Positions 49,561-60,729 are shown, counted from the first letter of the stretch. The stretch: 64,000 nucleotides of DNA from Hermetia illucens (GCF_905115235.1 NC_051849.1:95458849-95522848); one strand, 5' to 3'. The notes: generated by a model from the sequence alone, not told the origin. Numbers and translations: made by a program.

Positions 49561-50340
49561 GAAGAGATTATTTCACAAAATCCTTCATATGGCATAACCC
49601 TAAATTACATCATGATTCGATTCGTGGGAAACACGTGCCGAAAGTGTTTCTTCGATAATAGGAAGGAGTAAGTTTCGCGTATCGCATAACTTGCAACTTT
49701 CGACAATCTACATATGTAAGCACATTCTATAACCGTCATTATTCGACACAAGCATCACCGAATTCCGGAAGTAGAAAATTACTCAGACCGCGGTTTATAT
49801 CGCGTTGGTTCAATTATCATTTATCGGCTTCAGTAACTATAGCTGGTCATCTCCGTCACCACCTTTATCAAGGCAAAGTTGGTTGATATTTTTAATTGAT
49901 TGTGGTGGAATGCCCTAAGGTTTTCCGGACATTATCACTGGGACTCCTCACATACGTCCTGATAGTTGATAACTTTTCGAACTGAAGGATATGGCATGAG
50001 GAAATTTCCCAAAATTTGTAGTCTGCGTAATTTGTCTGAAATTAATCAAAATCCATCACAAACTAAAATGGATACACAAATTCTTACTACGAACCAATAC
50101 CAGAAATTTATCCGTTATTTAAATAGTTTAATACTTTTAGGTGAAGTTAATTAACCCAACTAGCATGAGGAGAAACTCATTTGACTGGTTTATCGAAATC
50201 GCTAACTTGCTTACAATGTTTAAGTCGATGGCTTTGCGATTAAGCTCAGGTTCCATGAAAAAAAGAGCGAAATCATTCTTACGTATAAAATTTATTAGAA
50301 AAACAAATATCAAAATAAATCACCGATTCAACAGTCTTAA
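49561..50340. other. 3' flank of the H2A gene, nothing further recognised
   Basis: No repeat or exon identified. A minus-strand AATAAA signal lies at 50291-50296. I see no histone 3' stem-loop (GGCYCTTTTCAGRGCC type) after the H2A stop. Confidence 0.45.
50291..50296 (-). other. Poly(A) signal of the H2A gene
   Basis: The plus strand TTTATT is AATAAA on the minus strand, 45 bp after the H2A stop. Replication-dependent histone genes normally end in a stem-loop instead. Confidence 0.6.
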
Positions 50341-50694
50341 CTATCGCTTTCTCTTATGCTTCGGAGGCAAAAGAATCGTCTGTATGCATGGCAGGACACC
50401 GCCCTGGGCTATAGTCACGGAAGCTAACAGCCTTCTCAATTCTTCATCGCCTTGTATAGCTAAAGTTAAGTGCCTTGGTATGATCCTGCTTTTTCTATTA
50501 TCAACAGCTGCTTTACCTGCCAATTCGAGAACTTCGGCAACAAGGTATTCCATTACGGAAGCAAGGTACACGGAGGTGCCAGAAGCAATGCGGTCAGCAA
50601 AGTTTCCATTACGCAATATACGATGAATTCTACCGACAGGAAAGTTAAGGCCGGCACGTTGTGAGCGCGTTCTGTATTTTCCGTGATGAGGCAT
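50341..50694 (-). CDS. Divergent, short histone H2A (variant-like)
   Basis: An intact intronless 117-aa histone. The H2A fold is clear: [60 protein letters not shown] and [18 protein letters not shown]. The acidic-patch residues (Glu in MEY, AEV and LEL; Asp-Glu-Glu in GDEEL) are kept, so nucleosome docking should be intact. It differs from canonical H2A in a shortened N-tail ([12 protein letters not shown], lacking the SGRGK tail), many core changes (such as ADRIASGTS), and a stubby PPKHKRKR end without the usual C-terminal ubiquitination segment. It is not H2A.Z/H2Av, since it lacks that L1 loop and any SQ motif. It stands alone, with no H2B, H3 or H4 neighbour, and has a poly(A) signal, suggesting a replication-independent or germline variant. 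Confidence 0.9.
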   Translation of the reverse strand: MPHHGKYRTRSQRAGLNFPVGRIHRILRNGNFADRIASGTSVYLASVMEYLVAEVLELAGKAAVDNRKSRIIPRHLTLAIQGDEELRRLLASVTIAQGGVLPCIQTILLPPKHKRKR

Positions 50695-50861
50695 TCCTCC
50701 CGTTTGTGTTTATTTCTCTCGAAGCTGAGACTGTTCATTGTTCCAATTCTAACAATTTTTGATATAAGCCTACTTTAAGGGAGTCCTAGATTGATATGAC
50801 TTTCGAAGTGTTTTAATGTCATCGTGAAATATTGAAAGACAGCAAATTTATGTAATATAGT

Positions 50862-50867
50862 TTTATT
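50862..50867 (-). other. Poly(A) signal of NOP58
   Basis: The plus strand TTTATT is AATAAA on the minus strand, about 90 bp after the NOP58 stop codon. Confidence 0.6.
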
Positions 50868-50956
50868 TGCATGCTAGATAACAGGCAAGGGATCTTTCTT
50901 AGTCTAACTCAATTAAAAACTTCAAGTAAAACAAAAGTACCAAATTCGATAGAATT

Positions 50957-53900
50957 CTACTCTTGGCTTTCAGAATGCTTCTTTTTCTTCTTCTTCGGTT
51001 GGCTTGTTTCACCTTCAGATACTTTCCGCTTCTTTACTTTTTCTGTGGATAAGGTGCTATCTGCTTCGGCATTGTAAGTCAACACCTCACTGAAAGTGTT
51101 TAATGCAGGTTAGAAATGACTATTATATGTTTTTTGAGTTTTTTTCTTTACCTTTTGACGTGATATTTCTCCAATTTGGCCTTGGCTTTTCCCGTTCCAG
51201 ACAGTCTCTTCATATTGCCTTCCTCCAGTAGCCGCAGCCGGGCTTCAAGTTTCACCTTATGCTCGGCGCCCAATTCGAACTGTACATCCTCCCCGAAGGC
51301 ATCAAGACGCGTAGCCAGGGAAGCCTTGGCTGCTAAAGATCGAGACATTTTGCCCTTGTTCCGTAAACTGGCCTGTCCAATCAGCTGGGCATGGAAAATT
51401 AGACCGTATTTGGGTGTGTCTTTCTTGGTCTTCAACGCTCGGAACAGAGCTTTCTCAGCACCCAAAATTTGAACAGTTGAAGCGGGATGCTTGGCAAGAT
51501 TGATGAGAGAACCTGCATGTGCAATTAATCGTGCGCCGATTGTGTCACCAACAAGAACTGTTAGATTAGGCGCCATCGCCATCATTCTTGTTTTCAAGTA
51601 ATCGTACAAATGTGTACGATAGTCGTTAATTGCCAAGATTTCATCGCACAATGCTTGAATGTTCTCGATATCTTCGTTAGAAATTTCAGTACCCATTGAT
51701 ATTTCGGCTGCTTCTTTCACTTTCTGCTCGACATCTTCGGGTAAAATGTCCGAAAGATCGGTCGCACCCATATTGTCTCGAGTCCCGACAAGTTTGATGG
51801 TTTTCACGAAGGCAATGTTATCTGTGAGAATTTTTCCTAATTCTGGAAAATGCCAACCATACCTGAAAATATATCGCACAAACTGTTACGAAAGAGTAAA
51901 ACATTTCTTGTTCAATCTAATTGTGTAATCATCAGACAGCCAAAGGAGGTATAATCACGTTGTTTCCAATCATGGAAGTTGCGAAACCATTTGACTTTCA
52001 TCATTTGATTAGCTTCAAATTGTTGGTTGTGTTTCAAAAGGGGGCATGTGACTGCTTTATATACTGAACAGCCCCAGCAGAAAATTAGCTTCTTGAATTT
52101 TATTTCAATTAGAAACTCATTTCCGATGAGCTCCGTTTTTACATACTTTCTTACAAAACATAAATCAGTTTCGTTATACTCACCATTCTCTTGCTCTCAT
52201 GATGTAATTGTTCAACTCCTTATCTAAGTCGTCGAGGAGACATTGAGCTTGAACAATCATCGTATCAATTTTATCAGGAGAGAACTTCAGCTTGTAGCGG
52301 GACAGTGAATGTGCCAGACCCAACGCCATTGCAGTCATCTCTTTCTTCGGAAGTCCAGCCAACAAGCTCTCCGACTGTGTTCTGATGCACCGCATCAACT
52401 CCTGGACATTCGTATTATATACGCATTGCAAAGAGAATTTGTCCTTGATTGCATTGCCCAACTTAGCATCAGCGACGAGCAGCTTATCTTGAACGTCATC
52501 ACTGACTAGTTTCTTCAGAGTCTTTTTCAGGGGCTTGCATAGCTTTCCTTCAACTGTTGCTGTGGCTGCGGACAGGGCTTCAGTTGTGTCTTTGAATTTC
52601 TCAAAGTGTTTTAGTTTGACTCTAAAAAGGCGAACTTCGTTAATATCGTTGTCATTTATTGGTAAGCTAAGCTAAGCTCTACATTACATACATGTTAGCA
52701 ACTCGCAAAATCGAACGTAATACATTTCACATTACGCCGAGTGAAGTCGTTGCCGAATTTTCATATTTTACGGAATCGCTAAAAGTTACCAGGACAAATC
52801 TTCGTCTTGGAATGGAACTCAATTCCGCGCGTGGTGTGCTCATTTAAGTACTTACATTTTTGTAGCCTTCTCAGGTGTTTGAAATTCCAAATATAAATTG
52901 TCTACTTGCGACAATTTTTTCTCATCTAGGAGCTGTAAAAGGGAGAAAATAATTCTCAATATTTACATAAAACAAAGAAGGCCTTAAAGTTAAAAAGAGA
53001 GTTTATCATCAGACAGCCAAGAGATGGTATAATCATTATTTTCATAAAAATTGCGAAACCATCTTGATATCATCATTTGATTTTCCTTTATACTGACCGC
53101 GTTGTATTGAATTTAAAAAAAAGATGCACATCATTTTCAATAGACTCGCGAAATAACCAACCGCAGTCTTTCCACGTTAGGCAATCTAAATTGTGTGCAT
53201 CTTTGTCAGAACTTTCAATAATTTAAATTGCTCCAAATGTTCCTTGCCTTTTGTTACCTTTGTACAGGTGGATTTTATTTTATTATTTTTTTTAGACTAT
53301 ATCTGTGCAGCCCGGGGTTCGTCCACTCTACACTGGAGAAGGTGCTAATAGGACCCTAAGTCAAGGTGGAACAGCATACGCCGAGGTCTGGTCTTTAGTA
53401 TGCGAACCCTGCATACCTTGGGCACCTTCGATTTCAGATAAAAACCTTACCCTGGCGGCCGGGCTAGCTAAGGCGGACATTCTTCCTGGACTAATTAATA
53501 AAAACAAAAAACCGATAGAAGAGGTGATGACGCCAGGCGCATCATCGGAGGACGAGCTACTAGCATTCAGCCAGGAGACAGTAGCCGTCGCGAGTTCTAT
53601 AATCGATGCCAACTTTAGCACCACTGTGATGAAACCAACCGCAGGGACCTCTCGGAGCAAGGCGGTAGAGGACTAGTAAGAGAGCCACGAACGGCGAAAC
53701 CTTCAGCGACGTGGCCAGGAGTCATTTGCATGTTGCGTTGGCGAATTTCAATTCCGCTAACGGCAAACTAGCATCGGAGGACACCAGCGTTGAGGTCAGG
53801 CTGTCGAATATGTCATCGAGCATCTCCTGGACTCCAAAGGCACACGAAACACGAAATCCATCCTCTGCCTCGATTCCTCTCAGGACATACATGTAGTCCT

Positions 53901-56900
53901 CGTTGTTTGCGAGGAGCAATTCTCCAGGAACTTTCTCAGTTTGTGCATCGCTAAGATCAGCGTCGCCTGGGAGGGCGCAAAGCTCAACATCATCCACTAC
54001 GATGAGATTCCCAGGTCGCTCGCATCTGGTTACCGAAGATTCGCATGAATAAGGAAAAGCTCGTCCAATCTCTGCGCCGTAAAGTCCATAAAATTCCCAT
54101 GGAGGAGTGGGTAGTTATCCAGGAGGAATTAGTCAACCTTTCCTGCTCCGTAAACGGAGAGTGCCTGGAAGCACTGAATATAAAGTGTGGTTCGTAGTCA
54201 TGAACGCAAAAGTGAGTGTTTCACTGCGCAAAATCAGATGACGACCTAGATCTCGTCGACGCCAGCAACGAGTTGTTGGACATGAGGAACGACGGTCCGT
54301 TGGGGACTGATGAACTCCACACGTAAGCAGATCATACTGAGGGTAACGCAGATAAATCCGCCTGTCTTCCTCCTAGAGGAAGAACCATCAAAGGGCTTCA
54401 AAGCAGATATTATAATTTATTCCACAGCACAAGATACGCTGATCGGGACAGACCTAGAGCATTTATCCTTGCGAGGAAGAGTCTGCACGCTTTTGTGTTC
54501 AGACCTACGTTCCAGCGACCCAGTCGCGAGTAGACTGGAGAAGGCGGGGCAGAGGCGTATATGGCTCACGACCGCTCAACTTCGTCAGAAGAAGGCCAAG
54601 GCATGTGCTTTGGGGCAGTACGGAAACAAACGAAAGAGGAGAGTCATTCTTTGATTTTATTATGAGTACAAATCTTCCGGTGTGTAACAGGGGCATTTAA
54701 CTAACCTTCCATTTTACCCAGCTCAGAGAACTGCAACGATTGAGAGGTCTTTGATATCATCCGTCCATGCGATTCTTGGGGTGGGAAACTGGAGTGTCTG
54801 ACCGGAGATACTTCTCAGATTATAGTCGGATACTTTTCCGCCCAGATCTCGCCGCAGAGAACAAACTCTCCGATGCGCAAATTGATAAGATTGGCACGAC
54901 AGGCGAACTGGAGCCAAAGGCAGCAAAAAACACTGCCAGCTGACCAGGGAGATCTTCAACATATATTACAGGCACAAACATTGGCATCAACATATATTAC
55001 AGGCACAAACATTGGCAGCTATACATGGTTGGGCTATTATCGGAACATTGAAAGCGTGAGCGAATTTGCAAAGCTCATTCTGCTCATGGAACATACGGAC
55101 CCCATCCATTCTTAAAAAGTCGGAAGGCTCTTGGATGGAATCTTCTGGTAAAACCTTAAAGCTGCTCGTTCAGATGCACTTCCCCGCCAACGAGGAGGAC
55201 TGTTAGTCAGGGCCTTGCTTGGAGGATATGCAGCCGTACCAGCCATGCGGGACAATTAAATCCGTAATTACAGAGGATAAGATTGACCGGATCATGAACA
55301 ACTTCTCCGCGTGTAAATCTCCAGCCCCAGATGGCATATGGTCAGTCATGCTACATAAGCAGCAGCAAAGGACTACGCCGTGGCTTGTCGAAATTTACCA
55401 GAGCTGCATCTCTTTAAAATACGTACCACGCTCTTGAAGACGCGCACGAGTGGCTTCCATACCGAAAGCGGGCTCGCGCCGTTATGAGTCCGCGAAGGAG
55501 TTTCGACTAAACAGCCTTACCTCTTTCCTGTTGAAGATCCTAGAGCGCGTTCTGAACATTCACTTAAGAACGATTATGAAGAGAAAGCCTCTTTCTAAGC
55601 CCCTGCACGCCTACTTCAAAGGCAAATCCACAGGAAATCCATGAGGTAAATAGCACAGTTGCGAGGTCACTGCACTACGAGCAGTATACTCTAGCTGCCT
55701 TCCTGGAGGGAGCTTTCGGCAATGATAATACCAACGCTATCAAGGTTGCCTTGACCAATATTTGATTGAAGGCGTATTTTATGCATTGGATAATATCCAT
55801 GCTAAAAACCAAGATAATACAGTCGGATCCGGGAGGTAGTCGCTTGATCAAAGCTGTGAACAGAGGCACACCCCAGGGGGACACCATCTCTCCGGTGCTC
55901 TGGTTAATATTAGGATATTGCGCATGAAATGGCCGATTTGGCAATCAAGTGAAGTTAGTTGCGATTTTGCTGTATCAAACCACCATCAGTTGGCGCTGTT
56001 GATGTCGGACAATGAAGTATAAATATTCCTACATTTAATCAAAGGAGTCGTTTCAATTTTGACCATCTTTGTGATTACTGTGAATAAAAAGGAAAAAGGG
56101 ATGGAAAAGAGCCAAGAACGTATACATTGCAGAGAAACTGGGTGTACACTATTCGATAGTTTCCCGGTACTTGCAACAAGAAAAAGGAAAGGTGAAAAAG
56201 CACGGCAAATGGGTTCCGCATGCCCTTACAGAGCAAAACATGGCGCTCCGAATTTAAATTTGCAGTTCTTTACTTTCCCGCAACAGAAGCGATCCTTTTT
56301 TGCACAGAATAGTGACATGTGAAAAAAAGTGGATATTATACGGCAATCGTCGCCGATCAGCACACAGGCTAGATGCTGATGAGCCACCGAAGCATATGCC
56401 AAAACCGAGCCTTCATCCGAAGAAGGTTATGGTGACTGTTTGGTGGTCTACAACTGGAGTTGTCCACTATTCTTTTTTGGCACCTTGAGAAACGATAAAT
56501 GCACAGAAATACTGTGCCCAACTCGAGGAAATGTACCAAAAATTGAGTATTCAGCGACCAAGATTAGTCAACAGAGATGGTGTGATATTCCTTCATGACA
56601 ATGCACGACCTCATGTTTCCAGAACAACGGTTCAAAAGTTTAACGAATTGCAGTATGAGACTCTGCCTCATTCACCATATCCACCGGACCTTTCACCAAT
56701 CGACTACCACTTTCTTAAGCATTGGCTCATTTTTTGGAGGAAAAACAGTTTAGGAGGAGGAGGAGGCCATCAATTGCCTTTGACGAGTATATCAACACCC
56801 GAAAATTGGTCTTCTATGAAACTGGCATACATGCTCTTGTATCTTGCTGGGAGAAGTGTTTTGAATCGACTGGCACCTATTTTGATTAATTAAATAAATT

Positions 56901-59900
56901 TTTGTAAGCTTTACAGTCATTTCAAAGTTTAGTACCAAATTGGCCATTTCATGTAATATTATATAATTTATTTCAGAGTGCAAGAGACGCTGATATTGGC
57001 AAACCTAGAGCATGTATTCTCACGAGGTAAGCCCGCACGCTTTTGTGTCCAATCGTGCGTTCTAGCGACTTAGCCGTGATTAAACTGGAGAAGGCGGGAA
57101 CAGAGAACGTGTATATTTCCACGGCTTACATGGCCCACGACCGATTAGCCCTGCCAGAAGAACTGCAACATTTGATGATCACCGCAGCACCAAACGCCAA
57201 CCTGTTGATAGGCTGCGACAACAATGCAACGCATACGCTTTTGGAAACGTGTCCGAGTGGTTTTCATACCGAAAGTGGGCAGGCGCCACGAGTCCGCGAA
57301 GGGCTTTCGATCAAACAGCCTCACGTCTTTCATGTTGAAGACCCTAGAGTGGGTTCCGGACATCCACTTAAGGACGATACGTCTCAGCACGCCTACATTA
57401 AAAACTGGTCACTGCAGTACGAGCAGTTTACTCTAGCTGCCTTTCTGGATATAGAGGGAGCATTCAACAATCTTAGTACCAACGCTATCAAGGTAGTCTT
57501 GACGATTGGATTGGTCGCTTGACCAGAGCTGTGAACAGAGGCACGCCCCAAGGTGGCACCATCTCTCTGGTGCTCTGGTTAATAGTGACGAAATTTTGCA
57601 AATATTGGACAGGAGCGCGATGGAGGTGATGGCTAATGCCGATGACACGGTGATTAGTGTCAGGGAAATTTCCCTTTATTATGATTGGCATCATGGAAGG
57701 ACCATTGGGAAAGGTGTGCCTGTGGGCCGCAAGAAGCGGACAAAAAGTACAATAGAGTGAAGCTTAATACGATCCAAAGAACGGCATGTGCAGATGCTAC
57801 CGACGCTCTGCAGTCCTGCCCGGCAGATGCCTTCAATGTACACCTGCACATTCCTCCTCCTAAACCGCCACATTAAATAATTGGAGCGTGCAGTGCCGTC
57901 AGACTACGTGAGTTCGAATGCTGGACAGCGAAGCCATAATAACATGCGTGAATGCTACGGATTGGCTCTGAAGATCTGGAGCGGATGGAATTTTCCTCCT
58001 TGCTCCCATAATAGCAGTCATGATCTTAGGAGTTTGTGGCATCAAAACAGCGCACCACAGCGCTGATTGGGCTCCTCGGAGCCGGGACTGACACCTACCT
58101 ACCATATCTGTGCAATCAAATTGCAATATCAAACGATAAAAGCTTCAAATTATATAAGGGCACTAATACTGAAAAGGATATTTGAAAACATCTTTATAAG
58201 CAACAGTTTTACTGTATTATTTTTATATTTACAATTGATGAAACTAGTGCAAGTGACATCAATATCCCCAACTTTTCTACGTGACTCATTGTGAGTAGGA
58301 ATCATTGTATATTGTTCCTTACAAGTCCCTGCAATGAACTTCATTTGACAACTCTCTCTCCCGTTGTACTTTGGCTCTTAACTTGAACTTTTTGGCTTTT
58401 CATTGGCGTTTCCGTCAATTTTTCACGTTATACGATATCTGAGCATAAAGCGTGTCTCTGTAGAGTGCCTTTATACAGAATAGCTACACACATATGCTGT
58501 TCAAAATTAATTGACTAAATACTTTATCTCCTCATTGAGCAGAGGAGTTGAAGAGTTACTTCTAATGGAAATGTTAAAGGGAATAGAGTATGCATACCAA
58601 ACCGTTGATAAAGCTGTTTTAAATGGTTCAGTTTAGTCAGAAGAAGTAATCTCCTTATTGGCCAACGAATATTGGAGGAAGAGGCCCTAGAATTGGCAAA
58701 AAGCTTGAATTGTCCTACTTTCAAAGGCCGCGACCGTTAGCGGCAGCTAATTCAAAAAATTGAAAACTATACCCGGAGAAGGTGCAGTAATCAAGGCGAC
58801 TGGGTTTAGAAAAGTAGGATTGAAGACAAATCCAAAAAAAAGATAGTCTGACTCTTCCTATTTGCATTCCTAACTTGTCATCAACATCGAGAACGTTGGA
58901 AGTTGGCACTGAACATGACGCCACTCGACGACGGCTGTTCTTTCTGTGCTGCGCTATACGGCGGTAGCACGTGAACAACTTTCACAGTTACCCGAAAGCT
59001 CCAAACTACTGTCAACATTTATCCGCATCGTGCAGTTGGGATAACCACAAATATGAGTAAAGATCTATTCATGGGATCCAGCAGCTAGCATTCTCACGGG
59101 TTAGACACAATAGAATTATTCCATACAGTTACTATGGGAGTATTCTTACTATCCAGGATCAAGCGTGCCAGACACGGCATCGTCAAAACCAAGAATACTT
59201 GTCTCCCTGCTTGAATTTGTATGGCGGGATGCCGTTCGGTGCATCTTAGTGTGACTTTGTGCAAGCATTTAGGTCTTGTGTGAATGCAAACTACTGAAAA
59301 ATGAATGCATGTAAAATTAGTGTTATCGGCAAATGCACTGTCGTTCTTTCTGCATAACATTGTGATCATTTATCTAAGCTAATGATGGACATGTTAGCGG
59401 CTGGATCACGTCAATAAAGCTTAAGACAGCGATTAGAAGGCGGGGGTGGCAGTGGAAGGACAGACATTGTGAAAGTGCCATAACTTTACTGTGGGGATTA
59501 CCTTAGGATGACTGGCGAGTAAGTCATCCTAGGACTTCATAGGGTAAACAGTGCATGAGTGAAGAGGGATTGAAAATTATGGAGCGTTACATATGGATTC
59601 ATAGCAAATATTTTACACCTCTCGAGGTTTGTGTTGTGAAGCTGGTGATTAAATTTGCTTGCTTCAAAATCTTTTTGGCAGAAAGACGTAATGGCGCGAC
59701 GCATATTTTAACTTTCATGTTTCCTTAGTCATACTTCACTTAATCGTGATTGTAGCCCTAATTAAAGGATGATCACAGGCGACGCTGTCTTGACTTGAAT
59801 GCTCACGCCGTTTTATGGAAAGATAAATTTCTAATGGCGGCATTCGTAGCTTCATTCTACTTTTCAAGCGTTTGATCCTTATGATTGCTTAGCCAAACGT

Positions 59901-60165
59901 CTGCTGCTAAGCCGTACGTGGGGCGTGGGGCTCCAGGGTTAGAAAAAAATATACATATTTGGAAGAAGGAACGCAGGATAAAAAGTTTGTCGTAATGCGT
60001 TTCGCACGATGTGTTAAATATGTAATCCGTGAATTCATATAAACATTTATCAAGAAAAACGACATAACATGCGGCCTTCACTACAACATAACCTACTCTA
60101 AAAATAACTCAATTTATTACCTTAAATATAGCGTATCCCGCCGGAGTTTCGTATAAAACAAACAT
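50957..60165 (-). CDS. NOP58: NOP58 (Nop5), core protein of box C/D snoRNPs
   Basis: Exons on the minus strand: 60165-60121, 52932-52856, 52621-52184, 51862-51152 and 51089-50957, all GT-AG and in frame, 467 aa. Residues 1-60 ([35 protein letters not shown]) are the NOP5 N-terminal domain. The coiled-coil region includes [20 protein letters not shown]. The Nop domain has [20 protein letters not shown] followed by [16 protein letters not shown], the segment that grips the snoRNA k-turn and 15.5K protein. The C-terminus is a short Lys-rich tail ([12 protein letters not shown]), shorter than in human. With fibrillarin and NOP56 it forms the 2'-O-methylation particle in nucleoli. Introns 1 and 3 each hold a box C/D snoRNA. 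Intron 1 (7.2 kb) is full of transposons. It is divergent from Ubc7. Confidence 0.96.
51926..52011 (-). ncRNA. Box C/D snoRNA in NOP58 intron 3, 28S guide
   Basis: On the minus strand: terminal stem TAATCA, C box ATGATGA, a guide-like TGGTTTCGC, a C'-like ATGATTGG, then guide TCCTTTGGCTGT directly before D box CTGA, closed by TGATTA (a perfect 6-bp stem). The length is about 86 nt. The 3' end is 63 nt from the exon 4 acceptor, within the usual distance for intronic C/D snoRNAs. The two guide segments complement the neighbouring 28S stretches GCGAAACCA and ACAGCCAAGGGA, the latter with one G-U pair. The D+5 rule points to the C in ACAGC. The D' box is not clear. Confidence 0.85.
52622..52855 (-). 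other. NOP58 intron 2
   Basis: A 234-bp intron. The minus strand contains CGTAATGTGAAATGTATTACG, a possible hairpin, and could conceal an H/ACA snoRNA, but no convincing H box plus ACA arrangement was found. Confidence 0.5.
53003..53083 (-). ncRNA. Box C/D snoRNA in NOP58 intron 1, paralogue of the intron 3 snoRNA
   Basis: On the minus strand: ATCA, C box ATGATGA, guide-like ATGGTTTCGC, then ATGATTATACCATC, guide TCTCTTGGCTGT and D box CTGA, followed by TGAT. The 3' end is about 72 nt upstream of exon 2. It shares TGGTTTCGCAA, TGATTATACC and TTGGCTGTCTGATGAT with the intron 3 snoRNA but differs elsewhere, so it is a diverged paralogue kept by selection on the guides. Pairing to 28S ACAGCCAAGGGA is 12 bp with one G-U, at a different position from its sister. 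Confidence 0.83.
53290..55922 (+). mobile_element. LOA/I-superfamily-like LINE, copy 1
   Basis: Located in NOP58 intron 1. The frame at 53305-53676 ([20 protein letters not shown]) looks like an ORF1 start. Around 54430-54600 is an endonuclease-like stretch ([20 protein letters not shown]). Reverse transcriptase follows: [20 protein letters not shown] (55276-55335), [35 protein letters not shown] and a [10 protein letters not shown] block at 55690. A 30-bp tandem duplication sits near 54957-55018. Frames are broken, and the copy ends where a mariner begins. Confidence 0.65.
55923..56953 (+). mobile_element. mariner DNA transposon, degenerate
   Basis: The terminal inverted repeats are CATGAAATGGCCGATTTGGCA at 55923-55943 and its near-perfect complement at 56933-56953 (two mismatches). 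The transposase pieces are unmistakable: [73 protein letters not shown] and [20 protein letters not shown]. The last two catalytic Asp residues are spaced 34 residues apart, the mariner DD34D signature. Stops and frame changes, and a length of only about 1.03 kb, show it is inactive and internally deleted. The flanking TA duplication is not intact on the left. Confidence 0.88.
56970..58110 (+). mobile_element. LOA/I-superfamily-like LINE, copy 2
   Basis: It repeats the family of copy 1: 56977-57140 matches 54425-54580, and 57230-57600 matches 55440-55920, including [40 protein letters not shown] and the [12 protein letters not shown] block. It continues past the point where copy 1 stops ([14 protein letters not shown], the reverse transcriptase catalytic ADDT). 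There is a large deletion between endonuclease and reverse transcriptase. Because the two copies overlap in content, they are separate insertions. Confidence 0.65.
58111..60120. other. 5' part of NOP58 intron 1, nothing recognised
   Basis: About 2 kb of mostly AT-rich sequence between the LINE fragment and exon 1. I find no exon, RNA gene or known repeat. Confidence 0.4.
60121..60165 (-). CDS. NOP58: NOP58 exon 1 (15 codons)
   Basis: The minus strand reads ATG to AAG encoding [15 protein letters not shown], followed by donor GTAATAA. The phase-0 junction to exon 2 (CAG|CTCCTAGATGAG) gives YAIFKLLDEKKL, matching the conserved NOP58 start. It is separated from exon 2 by 7.2 kb. Confidence 0.94.
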
Positions 60166-60729
60166 CGCTCCACGTTTACTGCCTAGTAATCAACGTGGGT
60201 TTCGACAATCACTTAATATATCCAATATTTTCACTTAATTTCCACAAGAACTCCGACAGTTCCTTCCGGCACAGGCCACACGTGTAATTTGAAAGATCTA
60301 TCAAGTCTTTGGTTGACTTCTTGTTCTTCTTTCGTTGAGGCCTGTACTTATGAGTTTATCTCCATCCGAATGGTAGTTAGATATTTCGAAAACCTTACTA
60401 ATTTACACAGTGCTCTGATGAAAATAAACAATTTGGTTGTAATAAATACGTGCTACAACTTTGTAAAAGCAGTAAGTTAATTGTGAAATTCAAACTCATC
60501 TAATCAATCTCAAAAGTAAATAGTTTTTAGCTAATCAAGTACTCGTATCATCACCATTCATTTTGACATTTCGTGATTGTGGCAGCACTAATTATTTATC
60601 TATACTATTCTAATTTTCGGACAAAAGAAAAAAAAATAGTTTAGTGATTTCGAAATTGATTGTCAGACGTAAGTTTACGTTTTCGTGATAAAAATTTGAT
60701 ATCGTATAGAAAAATCTGCAACATTAGCG
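60166..60729. promoter_or_regulatory. Bidirectional promoter region NOP58 / Ubc7
   Basis: A 564-bp gap lies between head-to-head start codons. It contains an ACACGTGT palindrome 114 bp from the NOP58 ATG. No TATA box is evident. Confidence 0.55.
60279..60284. promoter_or_regulatory. E-box CACGTG (Myc/Max-type) upstream of NOP58
   Basis: CACGTG lies within CCACACGTGTAATT, 114 bp upstream of the NOP58 start. It shares the 8-bp palindrome ACACGTGT with the penguin upstream region. Function is inferred from position and from known Myc control of nucleolar genes. Confidence 0.5.

Noticed and set aside
43533-50340. flightless I gene upstream of dodo, as expected from Drosophila
   Set aside because: No leucine-rich-repeat or gelsolin-type exon could be read on either strand; the interval is repeats.
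50341-50694. Part of a replication-dependent histone cluster
   Set aside because: No H2B, H3, H4 or H1 neighbours, no 3' stem-loop, and a poly(A) signal is present instead.
52622-52855. Possible H/ACA snoRNA in NOP58 intron 2
   Set aside because: A hairpin (CGTAAT with ATTACG) is present, but I could not place a convincing H box and ACA with two hairpins and a guide pocket.
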